Assembly: GCA_029556545.1 (NCBI GenBank)
Contig: JAKQEQ010000192.1
Coordinates: forward strand, 122,998 to 186,997
DNA: 64,000 bases
Direction of reading: 5' to 3'
DNA from: Candidatus Hydrogenedentota bacterium
GTDB lineage: Bacteria; Hydrogenedentota; Hydrogenedentia; Hydrogenedentales; JAGMZX01
This document shows positions 9,261-16,575 of this stretch, piece after piece. Both the position numbers and the translations under genes were made by a program. Numbering within the stretch: the stretch's first letter is position 1; each line of letters starts with the position of its first letter. The notes beneath the pieces were generated by a model. It was given only the letters and a program-made list of their open reading frames with translations. It ran no database searches and was not told the DNA's origin.

Positions 9261-9998
9261 ATGAGAGCACATCTGATCAAAGAATTGTACGTCGAGGCGG
9301 CGCACCGTAACCCACGCGGCGGCGAAGCGCAGCGCCGGTTGCACGGGCACAGCTACCGCATCGCGATGCTGGCCCGGGGCGAACCGAGCGCCGACGTCGG
9401 CTGGGTCGTGGACTTCGCCGAGTTGAAGCGGCTGATCGCGCCCGTCGCGGCGCAACTAGACCACGCTTATCTCAATGAGATACCCGGTCTAGAGGAGGAT
9501 ACGCGCCTCCCCGCCTTGCGCGACTGGATCGAACGTAGCATGGGCATCTTGCCCATCAACCACGAGCAGGAGCCCCGTGCCGCGCGTCCCGCGTGGTTCG
9601 CGGGCGTGCGCGTGGCCATCCACGGCGACCTGGCGTTCGCGCCGAGGCGCCTGCCCGCCGACCTCATCGACGATTTGCCCGCGCGCATCGCGTTCACTTT
9701 CGAGGCCGCGCAGTCGCTGCCGCAACTGCCCGAGGGCCACCCCTGCCGCCGGATGCACGGCCACAGCTACCGCATCGAGGCCGCCGCGGAAGACCTGGAC
9801 GGCCTCGAACCGATTCTGGCCGCGCTGTATGACCGACTCGACCACCAACGTCTTAACGAAGTGCCGGGACTCGAGACCGCGACAGTCGAGCACCTGTGCG
9901 CATACCTGTGGGCGTGGATGCGCGACCGGGGCGCGCGCCCGACCGCCGTGGTCGTGCAGGAAACCCCCTCGTCGCGCTGTGTATACTACGGCGAGTAA
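9261..9998 (+). CDS. queD: tandem 6-carboxy-tetrahydropterin synthase (QueD)-like protein with two domains
   Basis: QueD converts dihydroneopterin triphosphate to 6-carboxy-tetrahydropterin, the substrate of QueE encoded next door. At 245 residues this is twice the usual length of about 120. Domain 1 (1-90) has His15, HGH (28-30) and Asp67-His68 but Gln24 where the catalytic Cys should be. Domain 2 (about 140-245) has Cys162, HGH (166-168), Asp194-His195 and Glu234 in VVVQETPSS but Gln151 in place of the first zinc His. Active sites may therefore be shared or only partly functional. The linker holds a palindromic repeat (peptide SMGILPINHEQEPRAA). The family is certain; activity is inferred. 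Confidence 0.86.
   Translation: MRAHLIKELYVEAAHRNPRGGEAQRRLHGHSYRIAMLARGEPSADVGWVVDFAELKRLIAPVAAQLDHAYLNEIPGLEEDTRLPALRDWIERSMGILPINHEQEPRAARPAWFAGVRVAIHGDLAFAPRRLPADLIDDLPARIAFTFEAAQSLPQLPEGHPCRRMHGHSYRIEAAAEDLDGLEPILAALYDRLDHQRLNEVPGLETATVEHLCAYLWAWMRDRGARPTAVVVQETPSSRCVYYGE
9538..9584. repeat. palindromic repeat inserted in frame in the queD-like gene (copy B)
   Basis: ATGGGC-N5-GCCCAT followed by a decayed second arm ending in GAGCCCCGTGCC. It lies exactly between the two QueD domains and is translated. It matches copy A (7621) in order and spacing of arms. Confidence 0.7.
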
Positions 9999-10003
9999 AC
10001 CAG

Positions 10004-10612
10004 ATGAATAAGCTCAGTCGCACCTGGTCCAGTTGGAGACACGCGCGGAAATTCGCCGTTCGGGGGCGGGGCAATGAATTCGCGTTTCCAGACCTGCTCG
10101 TGCAGGGGCACGTCGAGATCGGCTCGTACTGCCGTTTCCGCAACAATGTCGTCCTCCGCGCCGTCGGCGAAGGGAAGATTGTCATCGGCAACCGTTCCGG
10201 TTTCAGCTGGAACTGTTTGGTAGAGGCGGCGGAACTGGTGCGGATCGGTCATCGTACCGGAATCGCGGAGAACGTCGTGCTGCGCGACGTCGTCTACGAG
10301 TTCTTCGGATCGGCGGGCGGCTCCCGCGCGGTGGCGCGCCGCTCGGCGCCTATTGTCATCGGCGACAGCTGTTTCATCGGCAGCGGCTGCTACATCGGCC
10401 CCGGCGTGACCATCGGCGACAGCGCCATCGTCGCGCATCACAGCGTCGTTACGCGCGATATCGGGCCCCTTGAAATCTGGGGCGGCCGCCCGGCGCGGCG
10501 GATTTCCCACCGCACCGAGGGCGTGCCCGAGAGCGTGAAGCGGGAGGTTGAGGAGCTTATTGCGCGTTTCGGATTGCGGGAAGATCGGATGGAAGGAAGG
10601 TATGAGTACTAA
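10004..10612 (+). CDS. left-handed beta-helix (hexapeptide-repeat) acyltransferase
   Basis: A 202-residue protein with repeated hexapeptides: VEIGSYCRFRNNVVLRAV, IVIGNRSGFS, VRIGHRTGIAENV, then IVIGDSCFIGSGCYIGPG and VTIGDSAIVAHHSVVTRDI, forming the parallel beta-helix of NeuD/maltose-acetyltransferase-type enzymes. The probable catalytic His is in VAHHSVV. The C-terminal GGRPARRI is the usual end of the CoA site. Acceptor unknown; surface sugars are the common target. It starts 5 bases after queD-like stops, so co-transcription is likely although no functional link is apparent. Confidence 0.85.
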   Translation: MNKLSRTWSSWRHARKFAVRGRGNEFAFPDLLVQGHVEIGSYCRFRNNVVLRAVGEGKIVIGNRSGFSWNCLVEAAELVRIGHRTGIAENVVLRDVVYEFFGSAGGSRAVARRSAPIVIGDSCFIGSGCYIGPGVTIGDSAIVAHHSVVTRDIGPLEIWGGRPARRISHRTEGVPESVKREVEELIARFGLREDRMEGRYEY

Positions 10613-10650
10613 GAGGCTAGAGGCTAGGGATGAGGGGCTGGTCTAGGAAG
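10613..10650. repeat. short GGCTAGA tandem mini-repeat
   Basis: AGAGGCTAGAGGCTAGGG follows the acyltransferase stop directly. A near copy, AGAGGCTAGAGGCTGG, lies after larB (41123-41138). Both are in gaps of about 40-50 bases between co-directional genes. Confidence 0.6.
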
Positions 10651-10662
10651 GTAGTGTAGCTG

Positions 10663-11382
10663 ATGAAGCCGAAGGCGATTACGTTCGATTTTTGGAGGAC
10701 GCTATTCCGCGACAGCGACGGCGAGTTGCGGAACGAGTTGCGGGTCCGTGCGTTTATGGACGCCTCAGGCGCGCCGGAGGACGCGGTGCGGCGCGCGTTC
10801 GAGGTCTGGCCGGCCGAGTTCGCCCGCGTACACATGGAAGAACAGCGCACGCTCACGCCGCATGACGCGGTGCGCATGGTCTGCGAGACCCTCGACGTAC
10901 GCCTCGCCCAGGAGGCCGCGGACACGGTGGCGCGCGCGTTCTCGGAGGCAATCCTCGAATACCCCGCGGTCCCGATTGACGGCGCGCTCGAGGCGGTGCG
11001 CGCCGCCGCCGCGCGCGTGCCCGTGGCGGTCATCTCCGACACGGCCATCAGCACGGGGCGTTGCCTGCGGCAATTGCTCAAACGCTTCGATTTCGCAACG
11101 TCCTTTGCGACGACGACCTTTTCCGACGAGGTGGGCGTGTCGAAGCCGCAGCGGGCAATGTTCGAGCGGACGGCCTCCGCCCTTGGCGTCGAACCCGCGG
11201 CGTTGTTGCACATTGGCGACCTCGAGCCCACGGACGTTGTCGGTGTTCACGGAGTCGGCGGCACGGCGGGCCTGTTCACGGCCGACAACGCGCGCTTCCT
11301 CGGCAACACGCAGGCGGAGTACACGTTCACGACTTGGGGCGAGTTCATCGACCGATTGCCGGAATTGGTACAGACCGGGTGA
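10663..11382 (+). CDS. HAD-superfamily hydrolase
   Basis: A 239-residue haloacid-dehalogenase-fold phosphatase. Motif I is FDFWRTLF, so the second Asp of DxD is Trp, as in the known DFWxTL subgroup. Motif II is VISDT, motif III Lys lies in VGVSKPQRAMFE, and motif IV is HIGDLEPTDV. A helical cap sits between motifs I and II. AGGAAGG lies about 11 bases before the ATG. Its 3' end overlaps the convergent metallophosphatase gene by 38 bases. Substrate unknown. Confidence 0.88.
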   Translation: MKPKAITFDFWRTLFRDSDGELRNELRVRAFMDASGAPEDAVRRAFEVWPAEFARVHMEEQRTLTPHDAVRMVCETLDVRLAQEAADTVARAFSEAILEYPAVPIDGALEAVRAAAARVPVAVISDTAISTGRCLRQLLKRFDFATSFATTTFSDEVGVSKPQRAMFERTASALGVEPAALLHIGDLEPTDVVGVHGVGGTAGLFTADNARFLGNTQAEYTFTTWGEFIDRLPELVQTG

Positions 11383-11992
11383 ACGCCCGGCGCGGCTCGC
11401 TGTCAAGATCAATCACCGTATAGCACGCGTCGTCATCCCCGACGGCGCCGCACAACGGCCCCGGTCCCACGAACAGCGTGCCGTCCACCAGCCGCGAGAA
11501 CGGCGCCGGCGAGCCGCCGCAAACGATGACGTCCGCAGGGGCCATCTCGCGCTGACGGCGCAGGCGCTCGAGCGGCGTCGTCGCGTCAATCCGATCGGTC
11601 ACACGCGAAATCGAGCCGTGGCACACCACAATCCCGAAGCCGTCCACTGTCATCGTGTGCATGTGCGGGAGCCGCGCGAGGAATTCGACCGTGTCGCGCG
11701 GCAGGCTGTCGTGCAGCCGCTGCAACGTCTCAAAGGTCTCTTCGCCGAGCTTGCGCAGCAGCAATGTCCGCCGCGATGGACGCCGCGCCCGCGCTACCTG
11801 GCGGTCGTGCAGCCCCTGCACCAGCACCACGCCGCGCTCACGCAGCGAACGCAGCGCCGCGTCACCGCCCACCTCGCCCACAACGTTTCCCGTCTGCACC
11901 ACAGTGAGAATGCCCGCGTCCTCGATGTCCACGAGTGCAGCCTCGAGCGCGGCAAAGTTGCCCGCGACGTCGCCCAGCGCGGCGAGAATCAC
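11345..11992 (-). CDS. degenerate calcineurin-like metallophosphatase (probable pseudoenzyme)
   Basis: The 215-residue protein aligns along its length with YfcE/ApaH-type phosphodiesterases but has lost metal ligands: SDIHGN is GDVAGN (His to Ala), GD is GN in QTGNVVGEVGG, GNHD is GLHD, and GHTH is GGSP in VIVCGGSPAPFSRLVDG. The His of VCHGS and the first Asp remain. It probably cannot bind two metals, so a binding or regulatory role is inferred. GTG 11992 is chosen because AGGGAGG lies 8 bases upstream; the frame stays open to 12766 but the extra region is not protein-like and overlaps the HU promoter. Confidence 0.75.
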   Translation of the reverse strand: MILAALGDVAGNFAALEAALVDIEDAGILTVVQTGNVVGEVGGDAALRSLRERGVVLVQGLHDRQVARARRPSRRTLLLRKLGEETFETLQRLHDSLPRDTVEFLARLPHMHTMTVDGFGIVVCHGSISRVTDRIDATTPLERLRRQREMAPADVIVCGGSPAPFSRLVDGTLFVGPGPLCGAVGDDDACYTVIDLDSEPRRAFTRSVPIPAIGR

Positions 11993-12155
11993 GCTGTCAA
12001 CCTCCCTGATCCGCGATAGCTTCAAAGGCCCCCTGCGGGGCCCGAAGGCACTATAGCCACTTGCCGAAAAGGATTCAACGTGCCTTGCAACCCATTGCAA
12101 CACAAGCACATACAGGCCCATCCGCAGGGGGGGGCCGATGTCGCGCGCGGATTCT

Positions 12156-12211
12156 CCTTGAAAATCAAGGCGATTTGTGACATCACCTTCGGATCGCCCT
12201 TGAAAATAAGG
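12156..12211. promoter_or_regulatory. pair of CCTTGAAAATCAAGG-type palindromes upstream of the HU promoter (candidate operator)
   Basis: CCTTGA-AAA-TCAAGG (12156-12170) is a perfect 6-bp inverted repeat. A second, imperfect copy, CCTTGAAAATAAGG (12198-12211), ends one base before the -35 hexamer. Their starts are 42 bp apart, four helical turns, which suits a dimeric regulator binding one face of the DNA. The role is inferred from symmetry and position. Confidence 0.5.
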
Positions 12212-12212
12212 C

Positions 12213-12241
12213 TTGACAAAACGCTCTTTAGGCGCTATCAA
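12213..12241 (+). promoter_or_regulatory. sigma-70-type promoter of the HU gene
   Basis: TTGACA (12213-12218), 17 bases, TATCAA (12236-12241). The predicted leader is about 125 bases, long for a bacterial mRNA. Confidence 0.72.
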
Positions 12242-12373
12242 ACTACTGATGACGGGGTGCGATCGCAAGGGACGCATCGAGACAACCCGTGTCAGGAAGG
12301 GGCCGTGCGGGGCGGCTCTTGGAAGAACAGGAACCCGCGTGAACAGATTGTTACGCAAGAGGAGGGTAGGACT

Positions 12374-12685
12374 ATGGCAGTAAAGAAGGCGAAACCGGGC
12401 GACAAGGCGCTGACCAAGGCGCAGATCATCAACGCGCTGGCCGGCGAGACCGGGCTGAGCAAGAAGGATGTCGGCGCCGTCCTGGGCGTACTGACGGACT
12501 TGGCCTATGCGCAGGCGGTCGTCGGCTTCACGATTCCCGGCATCGGCAAGCTTGTGATCGTCAACCGCAAGCCCCGGCTCGGCCGCAATCCGGCCACGGG
12601 CGAGCAGATCAAGATTCCGGCGAAGAAGGTGCTGAAGTTCCGCATCGCCAAGCAGGCGAAGGACGCCATCGCGCCGAAGAAGTAG
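12374..12685 (+). CDS. HU/IHF-family DNA-binding protein
   Basis: A 103-residue nucleoid protein. After a basic N-terminal extension (MAVKKAKPGDKA) it has the HU body: LTKAQIINALAGETGLSKKDV, GFTIPGIGKLVIVNR for the strand before the arm, then GRNPATGEQIKIPAKKVLKFR, the DNA-wrapping arm with the conserved RNPxTG and the Pro that wedges into the minor groove. ATG 12374 follows GGAGGG. The gene is monocistronic, with its own promoter and a strong terminator. Confidence 0.95.
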   Translation: MAVKKAKPGDKALTKAQIINALAGETGLSKKDVGAVLGVLTDLAYAQAVVGFTIPGIGKLVIVNRKPRLGRNPATGEQIKIPAKKVLKFRIAKQAKDAIAPKK

Positions 12686-12703
12686 ACTCGCGAACATACG
12701 CGG

Positions 12704-12745
12704 AACAGCCCGGGCAAGCCCCCGCCAGCCCGGGCTGTTTCGTTT
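12704..12745 (+). terminator. Rho-independent terminator of the HU gene
   Basis: AACAGCCCGGGC (12704-12715) pairs perfectly with GCCCGGGCTGTT (12728-12739), a 12-bp stem with a 12-base loop, followed by TCGTTT. Confidence 0.85.
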
Positions 12746-12836
12746 CTCGGGTCTCCGCTCCAGCATCGGCGTCGCGCGGCATTGCGCGCGTATGCGGTGG
12801 GAAAATGCGGTGGTAGCCGCGACGGTCGGGCGCTCC

Positions 12837-15800
12837 TCATCCCGCGCCCGGCGCGAGTCCGTCCTCCGTGTCCGACGTCCGGTGATATAGACCGCCCGGC
12901 GTGTTGTAGAACTGAATCAGACGGAGTAATTCGCTGAGGTTGATGACCCAATCTCGCGGATTGTAGTCGGTGTCGTGCGGCTCGCAGACACGACCGCCGC
13001 TTCCTGGTGTATACCCGTCTTCCGTGCCGTCGCCACAAGAGAGCTCGCCGACATTGAAGAACTGGATGACGCGCAATAATTCCGTGAGGGAGATGTTCCA
13101 ATCGCCGTTGATGTCGGCGCTCTGTTGACCGCTTTCCGGGCGCTCATAGACGTGCAGCGAGGCTCGGGCGGAGCGCTCGCTGGCAATACCATCGCTGAGC
13201 ATACAGTCATAATCACCGGTGTCCTCGAGGAAGACGGGATCAATCACCAAGCGGACGTCGCGGGCATCTTCAATAGAGACGCCGTCCTTACGCCATTGAA
13301 ACGCCAAGGGCCCGCTACCGCCACGCGCGGCCACTTCGAATTCCGCACGCATGCCGGTATACAATGCGAGGCTGCGAGGCTGGCGCGTGATGACTATGTC
13401 ACATTCATCCAAGATTGTGACGATCCGCACAGCGAAGGCAACGTTACCGGCGGCGTCGGCAACCGAATAGGTTACTTCATGAACTCCGGGTGCTCCGCTT
13501 TGCGGCGCGCCCGACAGTTCAATCCAGGCGCTCAGGTCGCCGTCGCAGGCGTCGTACGCGGTGGCGCCCGCTTCTTCGTACACGGTGTTGCAGGATAACA
13601 CCAGGGTGGTGTCGCCCAGCAGCGTAATCTCCGGCGCCTCGGTGTCCACGACCCGAACCATGCGCGTGACATGCGCGGTGTTGCGAGCCGCGTCGCGCAC
13701 GGAGTAGGTGATCAGGTAATCGCCGGAAGCGGCGGTGTCCACAGTGCCGGTCACTTCCACAGCCGCGGACAAGTCCCCGTTGCAGATGTCCCACGCCGTC
13801 ACGCCCGGGTCTGAAAAGGCGTCGCCACATGCGATATCAATTGCACCATCACCCAGCAGCGTAACCACCGGCGCTTCGTTGTCGACGACCCAGACTATGC
13901 GTGTTGTCTGCACGCGATTACCCTCCGCGTCCTGCACGGCATAGCTAATCGGATAGTTACCGGGAACCGCGGTGTTTATGCCGCCGGTTACCTCGATAGC
14001 CGCGGACAAGTCCCCGGTACAGGCGTCCCACGCGGTCGCGCCCGGATCCGAGAAGATGCCCCCACACGCGATGTTGAGCGTTGTGTCGCCCAGAAGCGTG
14101 ATCTCCGGCGCTTCAGTATCCACGACGCGAACCGTGCGTGCGGCCTGTACGCGGTTGCCCGCTGCGTCCTGTACGGCGTAGACCACCGGATAGTCGCCGG
14201 GAACCGCGGTGTTCACGCTGCCGGTCACCTCGATGGCCCCGGACAAATCCCCGGCGCAGGCGTCCAGTGCGGTCGCTCCGGGATCGGTGAACGTGCCGCC
14301 ACACGGGACGAACAACAGATTCGCCCCCAACAGGTTGAGCACGGGCGCTTCCGTATCTGCTACGAGCACTGTCCGTGTAATTTGCGTCGCATTGCCCGCT
14401 TCATCTTCGACGCGGTAGATGCGCAGGTATGGACCCGGCAACGCCGAATTCACCAAGCCCTCGATGACAATCGCGCCGCTGATGTCGCCGTCACAAGCGT
14501 CCATGGCCTGCGCGCCCGGGTCAACGAACGCCGCGCCGCAGGAAACCACGAGCGGGTCAGGCCCGATCAACAATAAGTTGGGCGGTGACATGTCACGCAC
14601 AACCACGGTGCGAACGACTGTCGCGCTATTCCCGGCTCGGTCGCGCGCGGTATAGGTAAGTGCGTACTCGCCGGGGATCGCCGGGGACACCGTTCCCGAA
14701 ATCACCACGGTGGCGCTCACGTCGCCATCCACGGCGTCCCAAGCGCTCGCGCCCGGCTCCACATATACGCCGCCGCATTCGACGAACAACGGGTTGTCAC
14801 CGTTGACCGTGATTACCGGCGAAACGACATCGGGAGCCGTGCTCACAGTCAATACCACGACGGAGGACTCCAAGGTCACCGGACTGGCGGACGGCCCCCC
14901 GGTGACGCGCGCCTGATAGAAACCGGCATCACTCAACTGCAACGGCCCGATGCTAAGATCCGAGTCTGTGGCGCCTGGAATCTCCGTCATTGCGGCGGCG
15001 GTAGCCCCCCGATACCAACGGTACGCGGGGAGTACCTCGCCGCCGATTACCCGCACCGAGAACGTGTGGCTTTCGCCTTCCACTTTGTCCGCCCCCTCGG
15101 GATAACCCAGGAATTGAAATCCCGCCGCCGCCACCGCAAGCCGCGCCGGCTGCGCTGCGCGCATCCACGTATCATCACAGACATACAAGCTGTATAGCCC
15201 GCTATCCGAAGGCACCGCGTAAGGAAACGCCAATAGGGGCGATGTGCCAACGCCATTGGAAGCCCCTGTGGCTTCGTTCACTCGCTTCCAGTCGTAACCG
15301 ACGGGGCCGCCGTCGCCGCCCGCGATGACCGCATCGAATACCGCGGCCTCGCCCGCGGTGACGCTCAGGCCGACAGGCGGCGTGACGATTTCGAGTGGCG
15401 GTTTGACAACACCCTTCGCCAGCAGCCAGTTCTGGCGGTTGCGCCCCGCCGCGTCATAGGCCGCAAGATTGCTCGCACCCGCGCCGCTGATGTTTCCTGA
15501 GGCGCCGAGCCAATTGGGTTTTGTCGCCCCCGGCGCGTCGCCGTAAGAAGAATAACGGGAGGCGACAAAATTGGCATTCACCGTGTTGCGCAATACGCTC
15601 TTGACCGTACCGGCGATGAACCCCGGAATTTCGCCGCTGCTTACTCCCACTTCGATGAAGATTTCACCAAGCGTGATGAGAAGACCCCGGATATACTGCA
15701 CCGAGGCCGCGTCGCCGAGAGTCATGTAGGCGGCTACCAGGTCTTGCAGCGACTCGCCGAACGCCGGGTCGCTCTTGTTGATCTCGTCAATGATGTTCAC

Positions 15801-16223
15801 CGTCACAAAGAGGATTACAAGCGTCAGGTCTGGCCGGACTTTCCCCCGGTTCGCGGTGAAGGCCGCCCGTATCTCCGTGACCCGGCCTTCAGGAATCCCG
15901 CCCAGCACCAGCGACGCGGGTTCGCCCGACAAGACCGCCCCCAGCAGTTCGACATGATCGTCATCATCGATCCCGTTCTGCGAGTTATCTTCGTTCGCAA
16001 ACGCGGGTGTTGGATCGGCGGTATTTTCCTGACGGTACCGCTGAAGCCACTGCGGATAGTCCTCCCCGAGGTTGTTGTCAAGTCCCCAGAATAGATAGTC
16101 GATGTCGAACTGTATCGCGCCTGACACGGGATCCGCCACGCATTGGCCCGGAGCACTTCCGGACCATCCTGCGAGCGCGAAGCCTGGCAGTAAACACATA
16201 GCCAGCCGGTATTTCGTTGTCAT
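12837..16223 (-). CDS. large secreted protein: Ig-like domains, six DUF5011-type repeats and C-terminal ELLR module
   Basis: About 1128 residues. MTTKYRLAMCLLPGFALAG looks like a signal peptide; earlier in-frame ATGs (16316, 16415) exist, so the start is uncertain. After a unique N-terminal region (about 20-270) come two Ig-like domains, six tandem repeats of about 75 residues of the pattern PEITLLGDTTL..CGG..DPGATAWDAC.GD (DUF5011/HYR-like adhesion repeats), a third Ig-like domain, and a C-terminal duplicated module (DINGDWNISLTELLRVIQF and later INLSELLRLIQFYN). The first half of the module has a canonical EF-hand loop, DINGDWNISLTE. The architecture suggests a surface or extracellular binding protein; no catalytic domain was recognised. 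Divergent from the GH9 genes. Confidence 0.8.
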   Translation of the reverse strand: MTTKYRLAMCLLPGFALAGWSGSAPGQCVADPVSGAIQFDIDYLFWGLDNNLGEDYPQWLQRYRQENTADPTPAFANEDNSQNGIDDDDHVELLGAVLSGEPASLVLGGIPEGRVTEIRAAFTANRGKVRPDLTLVILFVTVNIIDEINKSDPAFGESLQDLVAAYMTLGDAASVQYIRGLLITLGEIFIEVGVSSGEIPGFIAGTVKSVLRNTVNANFVASRYSSYGDAPGATKPNWLGASGNISGAGASNLAAYDAAGRNRQNWLLAKGVVKPPLEIVTPPVGLSVTAGEAAVFDAVIAGGDGGPVGYDWKRVNEATGASNGVGTSPLLAFPYAVPSDSGLYSLYVCDDTWMRAAQPARLAVAAAGFQFLGYPEGADKVEGESHTFSVRVIGGEVLPAYRWYRGATAAAMTEIPGATDSDLSIGPLQLSDAGFYQARVTGGPSASPVTLESSVVVLTVSTAPDVVSPVITVNGDNPLFVECGGVYVEPGASAWDAVDGDVSATVVISGTVSPAIPGEYALTYTARDRAGNSATVVRTVVVRDMSPPNLLLIGPDPLVVSCGAAFVDPGAQAMDACDGDISGAIVIEGLVNSALPGPYLRIYRVEDEAGNATQITRTVLVADTEAPVLNLLGANLLFVPCGGTFTDPGATALDACAGDLSGAIEVTGSVNTAVPGDYPVVYAVQDAAGNRVQAARTVRVVDTEAPEITLLGDTTLNIACGGIFSDPGATAWDACTGDLSAAIEVTGGINTAVPGNYPISYAVQDAEGNRVQTTRIVWVVDNEAPVVTLLGDGAIDIACGDAFSDPGVTAWDICNGDLSAAVEVTGTVDTAASGDYLITYSVRDAARNTAHVTRMVRVVDTEAPEITLLGDTTLVLSCNTVYEEAGATAYDACDGDLSAWIELSGAPQSGAPGVHEVTYSVADAAGNVAFAVRIVTILDECDIVITRQPRSLALYTGMRAEFEVAARGGSGPLAFQWRKDGVSIEDARDVRLVIDPVFLEDTGDYDCMLSDGIASERSARASLHVYERPESGQQSADINGDWNISLTELLRVIQFFNVGELSCGDGTEDGYTPGSGGRVCEPHDTDYNPRDWVINLSELLRLIQFYNTPGGLYHRTSDTEDGLAPGAG

Positions 16224-16575
16224 TGTTCGTAATGTACCACAGGTGGAGACTACAACAACAAGAATAGTCCAGGCGGCCAGAATATGTCCGGCCTTGCCGG
16301 CGATAAGTAATTTCATACCCGATCCGGCCCGTCTAATCGTGCGCACTCCGGACAACTTCCAGATAAGAAGCCCCGCACTGACCGCAACTGTCTCAGTTCC
16401 CAGCAAGAGCACCAATCAGTGGGCCGCGGAAACGTTTTCCAAGGCCGTGCGCTCGCAGTCAACTTCGATACCCCTTGGCCATACTTCGTTGGAGCAAATG
16501 TTCCTTGTATCGCGCGTGATGGGCTGTATATGCTTGCGTTCTTCGAGATGATCGGTGAACAGGGAGCGCAGTGTC
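16224..16575. other. 352-bp divergent intergenic region
   Basis: Separates the divergently transcribed Ig-repeat protein and the GH9 genes, so it must hold promoters for both. No convincing -35/-10 pair, operator or repeat could be picked by eye. Confidence 0.5.

Noticed and set aside
11993-12766. Extension of the metallophosphatase frame upstream to 12766
   Set aside because: It would run through the HU gene, its promoter and the palindromes. A ribosome site 8 bases before GTG 11992 explains the real start.
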